From: Candidatus Woesearchaeota archaeon
GTDB lineage: Archaea; Nanobdellota; Nanobdellia; Woesearchaeales; JACQSR01
DNA length: 26,233 nucleotides
Direction: 5' to 3'
NCBI GenBank assembly: GCA_023255615.1
Contig: JAHFLI010000001.1
Span: 6,627 to 32,859 of the forward strand
Positions 1 to 6,496 of this stretch are shown here, piece by piece. Under the pieces are notes generated by a model that made no database searches, was not told the origin of the DNA, and was given only the letters and a program-made list of their open reading frames with translations. Position numbers and translations under genes: made by a program. The first letter of the stretch is position 1; the number at the start of each line of letters is the position of its first letter.

Positions 1-478
1 TGGCTTCTGCAATAATTTTTTTAACCTGCTCACGATGCGATTCCAGTGTTCCTGTTTTGTACATTTTAAATATATTCTCTTTGAACTGATACAACTCCGG
101 ATTTACTTCTTTAAATGGAATTTTTCCTTCCTTCATTTTCTTCAACACTTCAAGCATGAATCCACATTCTCCTTTCCCGGCATACGATTCAAACACTTTG
201 AAATATTCAATCTGTCTATCGAGCATTTCGTTTTTTTTCTTTAAGCCGTCATCCAAAAATTTCTTTCCTTTCTCCGATATCGTATACACTGTTCGTCGAT
301 CGTGATCTTGCGATGTTGCAAGACCTTCTTTCAACAAACTCTCAAGCAAAGGATACATAGAACCGGTACTTGGTTTCCATCCTGTTTCTTCTTCTATTCC
401 TTTCATAAGATCATACCCACTGAGAGGGCCTTTTACTAGAAACTTGAGAACAATAAATTTAAGGTGGCCGGTTCGCAT
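1..478 (-). CDS. PadR-family transcriptional regulator (3' end outside window)
   Basis: Reading the minus strand from the ATG at 478 gives 159 open codons that run off the left edge, so the C-terminus is missing. The start MRTGHLKFIVLKFL, then GPLSGYDLMK, GSMYPLLESLLKEGL and the wing RRTVYTISEKG, is the usual PadR winged-helix layout: recognition helix around residues 37-52, beta wing around 58-70. The following Lys/Glu-rich helical part should be the dimerisation domain. A TATA-like stretch (about 499-509) lies 26 bases before the ATG, so the message is probably leaderless. The gene is divergent from a membrane-protein operon, and an imperfect palindrome covers its own TATA element, which suggests autorepression (inference). 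PadR proteins usually repress transport or stress genes. The ligand is unknown. Confidence 0.85.
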   Translation of the reverse strand, partial: MRTGHLKFIVLKFLVKGPLSGYDLMKGIEEETGWKPSTGSMYPLLESLLKEGLATSQDHDRRTVYTISEKGKKFLDDGLKKKNEMLDRQIEYFKVFESYAGKGECGFMLEVLKKMKEGKIPFKEVNPELYQFKENIFKMYKTGTLESHREQVKKIIAEA

Positions 479-480
479 AC

Positions 481-526
481 TATATCGGTAATGATATATC
501 TATATAAATATATCGATTAAGGTATA
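481..526. promoter_or_regulatory. Imperfect 46-bp inverted repeat over the padR TATA box
   Basis: The arm at 481-504 matches the reverse complement of the arm at 503-526 at 17 of 24 positions, centred on TATATA. The centre coincides with the padR TATA element (about 499-509). The site is AT-rich, so part of the symmetry may be chance, but its position suits a PadR autoregulatory operator. Confidence 0.4.
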
Positions 527-544
527 GTTCTCATGATCCACAAA

Positions 545-554
545 CTATAAAAAG
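545..554 (+). promoter_or_regulatory. TATA box of the membrane-protein operon
   Basis: CTATAAAAAG is centred about 27 bases before the ATG at 576. That spacing fits leaderless transcription and favours 576 over the GTG at 558. Confidence 0.6.
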
Positions 555-575
555 TAGGTGTCAGTAAAGAAATCC

Positions 576-1145
576 ATGAGAAAAGAACAGTCCAACAAAA
601 GAACTCAAGTAGTCATTGGTGTTTTTTTTATTTCGATTATGATCACCAGCGTTATCGGGTATCTCTACGCAGGACAAACAGACACAACAAAAACGATCAA
701 CGGAAAAACATTTTTTCAAACGGACAAAGGGTGGCTTCTCGGAGAAAATGGGGTACAATATTACTTTAGTTATTTACCCTCTGATGTTCAGGATCTTTCA
801 AATGACCAGATGAAGGCGATCGCTCATGCAACGATACTTTCTATTACGACTGATCCTGCGGATCCAAATCCTCAGCAGATTGCCGCTCTCCAATTTGAAG
901 TGGGTCAAACTCTCAAGTCCAACAACGTCTTTGTCGAGACTGGATTTACAAAAGAAAATAAATTCCAATCAGCAGTGATTACCTGTGAGAATGCGACTCA
1001 AACTGTTCCTGTGCTTGAATTAACCACGGGGGGAAAAACAGCAATAACGTCTGAAGGCAACTGCGTTATTGCATCAGCTGGTTCACCAACAGAGTTCAGT
1101 CGATTACGAGATGCATTACTCTATTCCATTTTGGGGATTATATGA
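576..1145 (+). CDS. Membrane-anchored Cys-domain protein, paralogue A (unknown function)
   Basis: This is a 189-residue protein. A basic N-terminus (MRKEQSNKRTQ) precedes one transmembrane segment (about residues 12-33, VVIGVFFISIMITSVIGYLY), and the rest should face outside. The C-terminal 55 residues carry TCEN, then GNCVI and a hydrophobic end LLYSILGII. The next gene has the same signature, so the two are tandem paralogues. The two Cys could form a disulfide. A GTG at 558 would add six residues (MSVKKS), but a TATA element sits 27 bases before the ATG at 576, so 576 was chosen. The stop overlaps the next start by 4 bases. I do not recognise a named family. Function is unknown, and the context (methyltransferase and site-2 protease downstream) does not settle it. 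Confidence 0.8.
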   Translation: MRKEQSNKRTQVVIGVFFISIMITSVIGYLYAGQTDTTKTINGKTFFQTDKGWLLGENGVQYYFSYLPSDVQDLSNDQMKAIAHATILSITTDPADPNPQQIAALQFEVGQTLKSNNVFVETGFTKENKFQSAVITCENATQTVPVLELTTGGKTAITSEGNCVIASAGSPTEFSRLRDALLYSILGII

Positions 1146-1822
1146 GTGAAGAACATGAAGAACATCAAGAAAAGAAGTCAACTATGTATTTGGTAATTGC
1201 TGGATTAATTCTCATCGGTATTCTTGGAATAATCTATTATCGTATTCATTATACCAAACCTGAACAAAAAACAAATGACGAATTGTTGCAAGAAGCATTA
1301 ACGGGAACATTACCGGTGGATAAAGGATATGTCTACAATAAAGTTTATCCCTTCGTTACTGATAATGATTTTTGGTATACTCAAATTCGATCTCCGAAAG
1401 GAACAACATTGTATGATCTCGCGTTTCGCTATGGGCCGCGAGAAGTAAGTTCCGTGCATATTGAAGGAACATTTAATGAAACGACCTTTAACAATTATGC
1501 TAATGTTATCGTTACCTTTGATCCGATTGGAGGGGATCTTACTCATATTCAGCTTGCGGTTGCCGATTTTGATACCATGATTGTTCAAGTGTTTGGAAAA
1601 GTACCCTTAGCGGCGTGTACAAGAAATGAAACAGCAGCATGCGCAAATAGGCCAATCGTAACGTGCGAAAATTCAAAAATACCGGTCATTTATTTCCGCT
1701 CATCAGATACAGCTGGGGTGTTTATGAACGATAATTGTGTTATTTTATCAGGACACGACTTTGACATTGTGAAATCAACGGATCGTTATTTACTCGGAAT
1801 CCTTGGGATCATGCCATGGTAG
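1142..1822 (+). CDS. Membrane-anchored Cys-domain protein, paralogue B (unknown function)
   Basis: This protein has 226 residues. A charged start rich in Glu and His (MSEEHEEHQEKK) precedes one transmembrane segment (about residues 15-34), followed by a soluble region that should be extracytoplasmic. The C-terminus repeats the signature of the upstream gene: VTCEN, IPVIYF, DNCVILSG and RYLLGILGIMPW. It has two additional Cys just before (AACTRN and TAACANR), so four Cys are available for disulfides. It overlaps its neighbours by 4 bases (ATGA) upstream and 7 bases downstream, so all three genes are translationally coupled. The family is not recognised. The shared C-terminal domain suggests duplication followed by divergence of the middle region, perhaps as subunits of one complex (inference). 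Confidence 0.8.
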   Translation: MSEEHEEHQEKKSTMYLVIAGLILIGILGIIYYRIHYTKPEQKTNDELLQEALTGTLPVDKGYVYNKVYPFVTDNDFWYTQIRSPKGTTLYDLAFRYGPREVSSVHIEGTFNETTFNNYANVIVTFDPIGGDLTHIQLAVADFDTMIVQVFGKVPLAACTRNETAACANRPIVTCENSKIPVIYFRSSDTAGVFMNDNCVILSGHDFDIVKSTDRYLLGILGIMPW

Positions 1823-2415
1823 AGCATTATTTTTCAGAAAAACCACACTCCTTTGTAAAACATACACCTTTCTCATATTCTTTTAAAAATTATCAATTTG
1901 TTTTTCTCTCTGCTCCATCGACATTTTCTATCGGCAAAATTGATCGTGGTACTGAGGTGTTAATTCATTCGATGGACATAAAAAATGCTCAAACTATTCT
2001 TGACATCGGTTGCGGAATAGGCGTCGTAGGAATTATTGCTTCACGAATAAACCCAAAAGCAAAGATCACGTTAGCGGACATTAATGAACGATCACTTCTT
2101 CTTGCAGAAAAGAATTGTGCACAAAATCATTGTCCTGATATCAAAATCATAAAATCAAATTTGTATGACCGTATCAAAGAGTCATTTGATTGCATTCTTT
2201 CAAATCCCCCACAAAAAGCCGGCAAAAAAATATGCTTCCAACTCATTGAAGAGGCAAAAGAACACATGAAAAAAAACGGAACATTACAGATTGTTGCACG
2301 ACATCAAAAAGGAGGTAAATCATTAGAACAGAAAATGAAAGACGTATTTGGCAATGTGCACACTCTTTCTCGTGAATCCGGATATCGCGTGTATTGTTCA
2401 AAAAATATTTCCTAA
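1816..2415 (+). CDS. Class I SAM-dependent methyltransferase, MJ0882/RsmC-like
   Basis: A 199-residue protein. The start HYFSEKP and the line FSIGKIDRGTEVLI match the start of the archaeal MJ0882-type family (COG2813, related to RsmC, the 16S rRNA guanine-N2 methylase). Motif I, the SAM-binding loop, is ILDIGCGIGVVG at about residues 61-72. The acidic end of beta-2 is ADIN at 87-90. Motif IV is SNPP at 129-132, an N-P-P type typical of exocyclic amino-group methylation. Length and C-terminus (DVFGNVHTLSRESGYRV) also match the family. The true substrate of the archaeal members is unproven; an rRNA or other RNA guanine or adenine is likely. The start overlaps the end of the preceding gene by 7 bases. 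Confidence 0.88.
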   Translation: MVEHYFSEKPHSFVKHTPFSYSFKNYQFVFLSAPSTFSIGKIDRGTEVLIHSMDIKNAQTILDIGCGIGVVGIIASRINPKAKITLADINERSLLLAEKNCAQNHCPDIKIIKSNLYDRIKESFDCILSNPPQKAGKKICFQLIEEAKEHMKKNGTLQIVARHQKGGKSLEQKMKDVFGNVHTLSRESGYRVYCSKNIS

Positions 2416-2422
2416 CCATAAA

Positions 2423-2433
2423 CTATATAAAAA
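2423..2433 (+). promoter_or_regulatory. TATA box of the site-2 protease gene
   Basis: CTATATAAAAA is centred about 26 bases before the ATG at 2453. It gives the protease its own leaderless promoter, just after the methyltransferase stop. Confidence 0.6.
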
Positions 2434-2452
2434 CACGATAGCTCTTTTTGTC

Positions 2453-3088
2453 ATGGTCTTATTTACAACTCGTGCAGAAATTTTGCCGTTGCTCGGTATT
2501 TCAGTGTCTCCTGATCTTTTTGTGTTCGAATTAATTGATGTCGTCATCATGTCATTAGCGCTTGGCTATATTTTCAAAGATATGTTTCGTATCTCTGCGC
2601 CACAAGAACAATATGATCCATTAAAAGAACTCCAAGCCGGAATACTGAATCAACAAAATTTCAAATTTGCAGTGATGGCCGTCGGTCCTGCAGTTGTTCT
2701 TCATGAGTTTGGGCACAAATTAACGGCGATGGCATTCGGCATTCCCGCAACATTTTATGCTGCATATGGGATGCTATTATTGGGAGTAGTCTTGAGAATG
2801 ATTAATTTTCCTTTTATCTTTTTCATTCCTGGATTTGTGTCACATGGTCCGGCACCCCCTCTCGAATCTGCGATTATTGCGTTTGCCGGTCCGGCTGTTC
2901 ATGGAATCCTATGGCTCCTATGCAGATTTGCGTTGTCCAAAAAACTCTTTGACAAAAAATATACTCCTGTTCTCATTATGGCTCGCTACATTAATGGGTT
3001 TCTCTTTATTCTGAATATGTTGCCGTTACCAGGAGTTGACGGATTCCAAGTGTATTCTGGACTGTGGCAGTATTTCTTTGGTGCGTAA
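2453..3088 (+). CDS. Site-2 protease family (M50) intramembrane metalloprotease
   Basis: A 211-residue polytopic membrane protein. The zinc-binding HEFGH (HExxH) lies at about residues 84-88 in a hydrophobic helix. The third ligand sits in NMLPLPGVDG at about 188-197 (Asp196), as in the NxxPxxxxDG motif of M50 proteases. Such enzymes cut transmembrane segments of regulators or signal-peptide remnants. The open frame runs upstream to 2348, but the ATG at 2453 is preceded at 26 bases by CTATATAAAAA and starts just before the first hydrophobic stretch, so it was chosen. It has no PDZ domain and is near the minimum size of the family. Natural substrates are unknown; the two single-pass proteins upstream are candidates only by neighbourhood. 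Confidence 0.85.
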   Translation: MVLFTTRAEILPLLGISVSPDLFVFELIDVVIMSLALGYIFKDMFRISAPQEQYDPLKELQAGILNQQNFKFAVMAVGPAVVLHEFGHKLTAMAFGIPATFYAAYGMLLLGVVLRMINFPFIFFIPGFVSHGPAPPLESAIIAFAGPAVHGILWLLCRFALSKKLFDKKYTPVLIMARYINGFLFILNMLPLPGVDGFQVYSGLWQYFFGA

Positions 3089-3177
3089 AAGTATGTTTTT
3101 CTTCCGGATTTTCGTGGAAAACGCTTATTAATTCCCTTTACTTTCCCGAGTCAGAGGTGGTTGATATGGAAGAAAGT

Positions 3178-3185
3178 TTTAAATA
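3178..3185 (+). promoter_or_regulatory. TATA box of the RHH/RelE module
   Basis: TTTAAATA is centred 26-27 bases before the ATG at 3208. This points to a leaderless toxin-antitoxin message and settles the antitoxin start. Confidence 0.6.
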
Positions 3186-3207
3186 CCAAATGGTATCAAA
3201 TGGGAGC

Positions 3208-3444
3208 ATGAACGGACAAATAAACGTTCGACTTCCAGAAAATCTTCTAAGCGAAGCGAAGAAATACGCAGAAAAAAATGGATACGTCAATGTTCAGGAA
3301 TTAGTGAAAGAATCACTCAGAGAAAAAATCCACGCAGAGAAATTAACAAAGGAAGAAGCAGTCCTGTTGAAAAAAGTTCTTGAGGTAACGAAGAAGAAAA
3401 GACTGTGGCGTACGGAGAAAGAAATCTTTGAACGATTAAAATAA
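3208..3444 (+). CDS. Ribbon-helix-helix antitoxin
   Basis: A 78-residue protein. It opens MNGQINVRLPENLLSEAKKY, the standard RHH layout: a beta strand with alternating residues (QINVRLP) followed by two helices (to about residue 40). The Lys/Glu-rich tail (about 45-78) should bind the toxin. The frame is open upstream to 3064, and ATGs at 3166 and 3190 exist. The ATG at 3208 was chosen because TTTAAATA lies 26-27 bases before it and because RHH proteins normally begin directly with the strand. The toxin gene follows after 4 bases. RHH antitoxins neutralise the toxin and repress their own promoter. Confidence 0.82.
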   Translation: MNGQINVRLPENLLSEAKKYAEKNGYVNVQELVKESLREKIHAEKLTKEEAVLLKKVLEVTKKKRLWRTEKEIFERLK

Positions 3445-3448
3445 TAGA

Positions 3449-3745
3449 ATGGAATTTATCCTTCAATCATCTGATTTATTTCTCGATCAGTTGAGTGAAC
3501 TCGACGAAAATGCAAAAAGGATTGCCCGCGAAAAATTAACACTCCTCAAATTAAACCCTTTTAGGTTTAAAAGAATCATTGGCTATGATCTTGTTCTTTT
3601 TCGCATTCGCTTTAATGAGAATAATAAAGAAAAGAGGATAATCTATCTGGTTGATTCTCCTTATATAAAAATTCTTTGTATTCTTGACAGAAAAAATAAT
3701 TACAAGGACTTGAAAGGATGCTTAAAGAGATTGGGCTATCTCTAA
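3449..3745 (+). CDS. RelE/ParE-superfamily toxin
   Basis: A 98-residue protein with the compact RelE/ParE fold layout: an N-terminal strand (MEFILQSSDLF), a helical pair (LSELDENAKRIAREKLTLLK), NPFRFKRI, then strands YDLVLFRIRF, KRIIYLVD and IKILCILDR with a short C-terminal helix. The basic residues on the strands (R and K in FRIRF, KEKRIIY, DRKNNYK) are those expected of ribosome-dependent mRNA interferases. It lies 4 bases behind an RHH antitoxin, the normal antitoxin-first order. RelE-type enzymes cleave mRNA at the ribosome and ParE-type poison gyrase. The sequence alone favours RelE but does not prove it. Confidence 0.82.
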   Translation: MEFILQSSDLFLDQLSELDENAKRIAREKLTLLKLNPFRFKRIIGYDLVLFRIRFNENNKEKRIIYLVDSPYIKILCILDRKNNYKDLKGCLKRLGYL

Positions 3746-3762
3746 AAAGTAGGATCACAAAC

Positions 3763-3770
3763 CTTAAATA
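3763..3770 (+). promoter_or_regulatory. TATA box of pyrG
   Basis: CTTAAATA predicts transcription from about 3792, leaving a leader of roughly 10 bases before the ATG at 3803. Confidence 0.5.
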
Positions 3771-3802
3771 CTAGCCGTTGCCTGAAATAATTGGGGTTGG
3801 GA

Positions 3803-5515
3803 ATGACAAATGATCTACTGACATCTATTGGATCGAAGTCCGAAGAACACGAATTCTACACGCCTATTCCTCCAGGATATAAACCGGGAAAAACAAAATA
3901 CGTGGTGGTGTTTGGAACCGTCATGTCTGGGCTCGGAAAGGGAATTTTCTCTGCGTCGTTAGCAAAACTCATTCAAATGAAAGGATTGAATGTTGCTCCC
4001 GTTAAATTTGATGGATACTTAAATTATGATGCAGGCACATTAAATCCTTATCGTCATGGAGAGGTCTTTGTCTTAGATGATGGAACAGAAACCGATATGG
4101 ATTTAGGAAATTATGAGCGATTCCTCAACCTCACGTTATCAAAAGAAAATTATCTCACTGGCGGAAGAATTTTCACCAATGTTTTGCGCATGGAACGAAA
4201 AGGAGAATATCTCGGCAGAGATGTCCAAATCATTCCTCATGTGACAGGAGAAATTAAACGATTCCTAAGAAATTTAGCCATGCTCAGAAAAGCAGACGTT
4301 ATTTTTGTGGAAGTTGGAGGAACTGTTGGAGATCTCGAGAATTCTTATTTCATTGAAGCAATGAGAGAGCTCGCGTACGAAGAAGGCAGAGAAAATGTTT
4401 GTTTCATCGCATTAACCTACATCCTTGAACCACAATTTTTAGGAGAACAAAAATCAAAAGCAGCCCAGTTAGGAATAAACAAATTAATATCTTTTGGTAT
4501 TCAACCTTCAATTATTGCGTGCCGATCACATTCTCCGATCACGAATAAAATAAGAGAAAAGATCAGCATTTACTCGAACGTCAAACCAAATCATGTTGTT
4601 GGAATTCACGACTGCGATTCCATTTATGAGATTCCTTCTATTCTCAAACAAAATAATACGGATGAGGAAGTCTTAGCTCTTCTTGGATTAAAAACAAAAG
4701 ACAAAGAAAAAGAAAAAAAGGAATTTGCGCAATGGAAGGAATTTGTTGACCATCTTCTTCGTCCGAAATCAGAAGTCACCATTGCGATGACGGGAAAATA
4801 TACGGAAATTCGCGATTCGTATGCGTCCATCATTAACGCATTAGAACATGCAAGCTCGGTATTACAAACAAAAGTGAATATCAAATGGATTGAAACAACG
4901 GAAATCGAAAAAGGAAAAAAAGAGTTGAAAGAGGAATTGAAAGGCGTTTCTGGAATTATCGTTCCTGGTGGATTTGGAAAACGAGGCGCAGAGGGAAAAA
5001 TTGCGTGCGTTGAATACGCGCGAAAAAATAAAATACCTTATCTCGGTATCTGCTTAGGATTTCAAATTGCTGTCATTGAATTTGCACGTAACGTCTGTAA
5101 TCTTAAAAACGCAAACTCCACTGAATTTGATTCAAAAGCTCAAGATCCAGTTATTGATGTTCTTCCTGAACAACTAAAGGTCGATCTCCTTGGCGGAACG
5201 ATGCGATTAGGTGGAAGAGATGTTGAAGTCAAGTCCGGAACGAAAGCATATCAACTGTTTGGAAACAAAACAAAAATCCGCGAGCGATTTCGACATCGGT
5301 ATGAATGCAATCCCAACTATATCAAACATCTGGAATCAAAAGGAATGGTGTTTAGTGGCAAAGCACCCAATGTGCCTATCATGCAAATCCTTGAACTCAA
5401 AGATCATCCTTTTTTCATGGGTGTGCAATATCACTGTGAATTTACTTCTACGCCCTTAAAGCCGCAGCCATTATTTGTGAATTTTGTGAAAGCAGCTTCC
5501 TCGTTTAAAGTCTAA
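3803..5515 (+). CDS. pyrG: CTP synthase
   Basis: A 570-residue enzyme that makes CTP from UTP, ATP and glutamine. The synthetase half has the P-loop GTVMSGLGKGIFSAS, the UTP-site line YLNYDAGTLNPYRHGEVFVL and the acidic EVGGTVGDLEN. The glutaminase half (from about residue 330) has the oxyanion loop GGFGKRG, nucleophile Cys417 in LGICLGFQ, and His544/Glu546 in QYHCEF, so both activities look intact. The P-loop is divergent: most family members read GGVVSxLGKG. About 28 extra residues precede the first strand. The frame also has a TTG at 3791. The ATG was preferred because TTG starts are rare and G-rich sequence lies just upstream. It supplies the CTP pool together with the UMP kinase encoded at 11505. 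Confidence 0.93.
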   Translation: MTNDLLTSIGSKSEEHEFYTPIPPGYKPGKTKYVVVFGTVMSGLGKGIFSASLAKLIQMKGLNVAPVKFDGYLNYDAGTLNPYRHGEVFVLDDGTETDMDLGNYERFLNLTLSKENYLTGGRIFTNVLRMERKGEYLGRDVQIIPHVTGEIKRFLRNLAMLRKADVIFVEVGGTVGDLENSYFIEAMRELAYEEGRENVCFIALTYILEPQFLGEQKSKAAQLGINKLISFGIQPSIIACRSHSPITNKIREKISIYSNVKPNHVVGIHDCDSIYEIPSILKQNNTDEEVLALLGLKTKDKEKEKKEFAQWKEFVDHLLRPKSEVTIAMTGKYTEIRDSYASIINALEHASSVLQTKVNIKWIETTEIEKGKKELKEELKGVSGIIVPGGFGKRGAEGKIACVEYARKNKIPYLGICLGFQIAVIEFARNVCNLKNANSTEFDSKAQDPVIDVLPEQLKVDLLGGTMRLGGRDVEVKSGTKAYQLFGNKTKIRERFRHRYECNPNYIKHLESKGMVFSGKAPNVPIMQILELKDHPFFMGVQYHCEFTSTPLKPQPLFVNFVKAASSFKV

Positions 5516-5518
5516 ACC

Positions 5519-5527
5519 TTTAAAAAA
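5519..5527 (+). promoter_or_regulatory. TATA box of the secF-secD operon
   Basis: TTTAAAAAA lies about 40 bases before the secF ATG, leaving a leader of about 14 bases. Confidence 0.45.
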
Positions 5528-5563
5528 GAGCCGTTATTTCTGTGAAACTTCAGGGAAATAGTT

Positions 5564-6496
5564 ATGGATGAATCACCAAAACCTTCAAGCTTACTTGACA
5601 AGATAAAGTACGTTTATGAGAAGTACTACAAAGCCCTTCTCATCATTCCGTTTGGAATGCTCCTTATTGCTATTCTTCTTATTGGGTTGAAAGTCCACAA
5701 CGATGGCGATTTCATCAATAGGGATGTCAGCTTGAAAGGGGGAATTTCATTTGCGATTCCCCTCGATAAAGAAATTGACAATCTCGCACTTCAAAATTAT
5801 CTCTTAAAGCAATATCCTCAAAACGATATCTTTGTGAAATCATTCAGGCAATCCTCAACGAACTTCGGATTGATTGTGGACATCGATCTCAAGGAATCAA
5901 ATCAACAAAAAATTGATGAGATTATTTCTCATATCTCTGACTTTACAGGCAAGAAGATTGAAAAAGGACAATACAGTTATGAGTTTATTGATTCATCGTT
6001 AGGAGCATCGTTCTTTAGACAAACCTTCATCGCGTTAGGCATTGCGTTTGTTTTAATGGCTATTGTTGTTTTTTTATTCTTTCGAACATTTGTACCAAGT
6101 CTTGCCGTCATCCTCGCCGCATTTTCCGATATTATCGTGACGTTAGCAATCGTTAACCTGCTCGGTATTCGCGTCGGAACCGCGGGATTGTCTGCATTTC
6201 TCATGCTCATTGGTTACTCTGTTGATACTGACATTCTCCTGACCAATCGCGTCTTGCGCCGAAAAGAATTAACCGAAATGGAACGAATTTATTCATCCAT
6301 CAAAACAGGATTAATGACTGCTGGAACAACCATGGCAGCAGTAACAGTGGGAATGATTGTTTCCCATTCTGAAGTCATTCGACAAATCATGATTATTATT
6401 TTCATCGGATTGATTATTGACGCAATAAATACATGGATCCAAAACGTTGGTCTCCTACGAATGTATTTAGACAAGAAACATGAACCCAAAAATTAA
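5564..6496 (+). CDS. secF: Protein translocase subunit SecF
   Basis: A 310-residue membrane protein that works with SecD to use the proton gradient in late steps of Sec-dependent export. It has one N-terminal transmembrane helix (about residues 25-45), the short external domain opening with VSLKGGISFAI (the GG motif), then five helices. The conserved core IGYSVDTDILLTNRVLR matches the archaeal SecF signature, and the second conserved stretch is GLMTAGTTMAAVTVGMIV. Length is normal. secF precedes secD and overlaps it by 17 bases, the reverse of the E. coli secD-secF order. No SecA is visible here, as expected for an archaeon. Confidence 0.92.
   Translation: MDESPKPSSLLDKIKYVYEKYYKALLIIPFGMLLIAILLIGLKVHNDGDFINRDVSLKGGISFAIPLDKEIDNLALQNYLLKQYPQNDIFVKSFRQSSTNFGLIVDIDLKESNQQKIDEIISHISDFTGKKIEKGQYSYEFIDSSLGASFFRQTFIALGIAFVLMAIVVFLFFRTFVPSLAVILAAFSDIIVTLAIVNLLGIRVGTAGLSAFLMLIGYSVDTDILLTNRVLRRKELTEMERIYSSIKTGLMTAGTTMAAVTVGMIVSHSEVIRQIMIIIFIGLIIDAINTWIQNVGLLRMYLDKKHEPKN

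Noticed and set aside
35..244. 69-codon plus-strand frame
   Set aside because: It lies antisense to the PadR-type gene, whose minus-strand translation gives a clear winged helix. The plus frame is Phe/His-rich and has no promoter.
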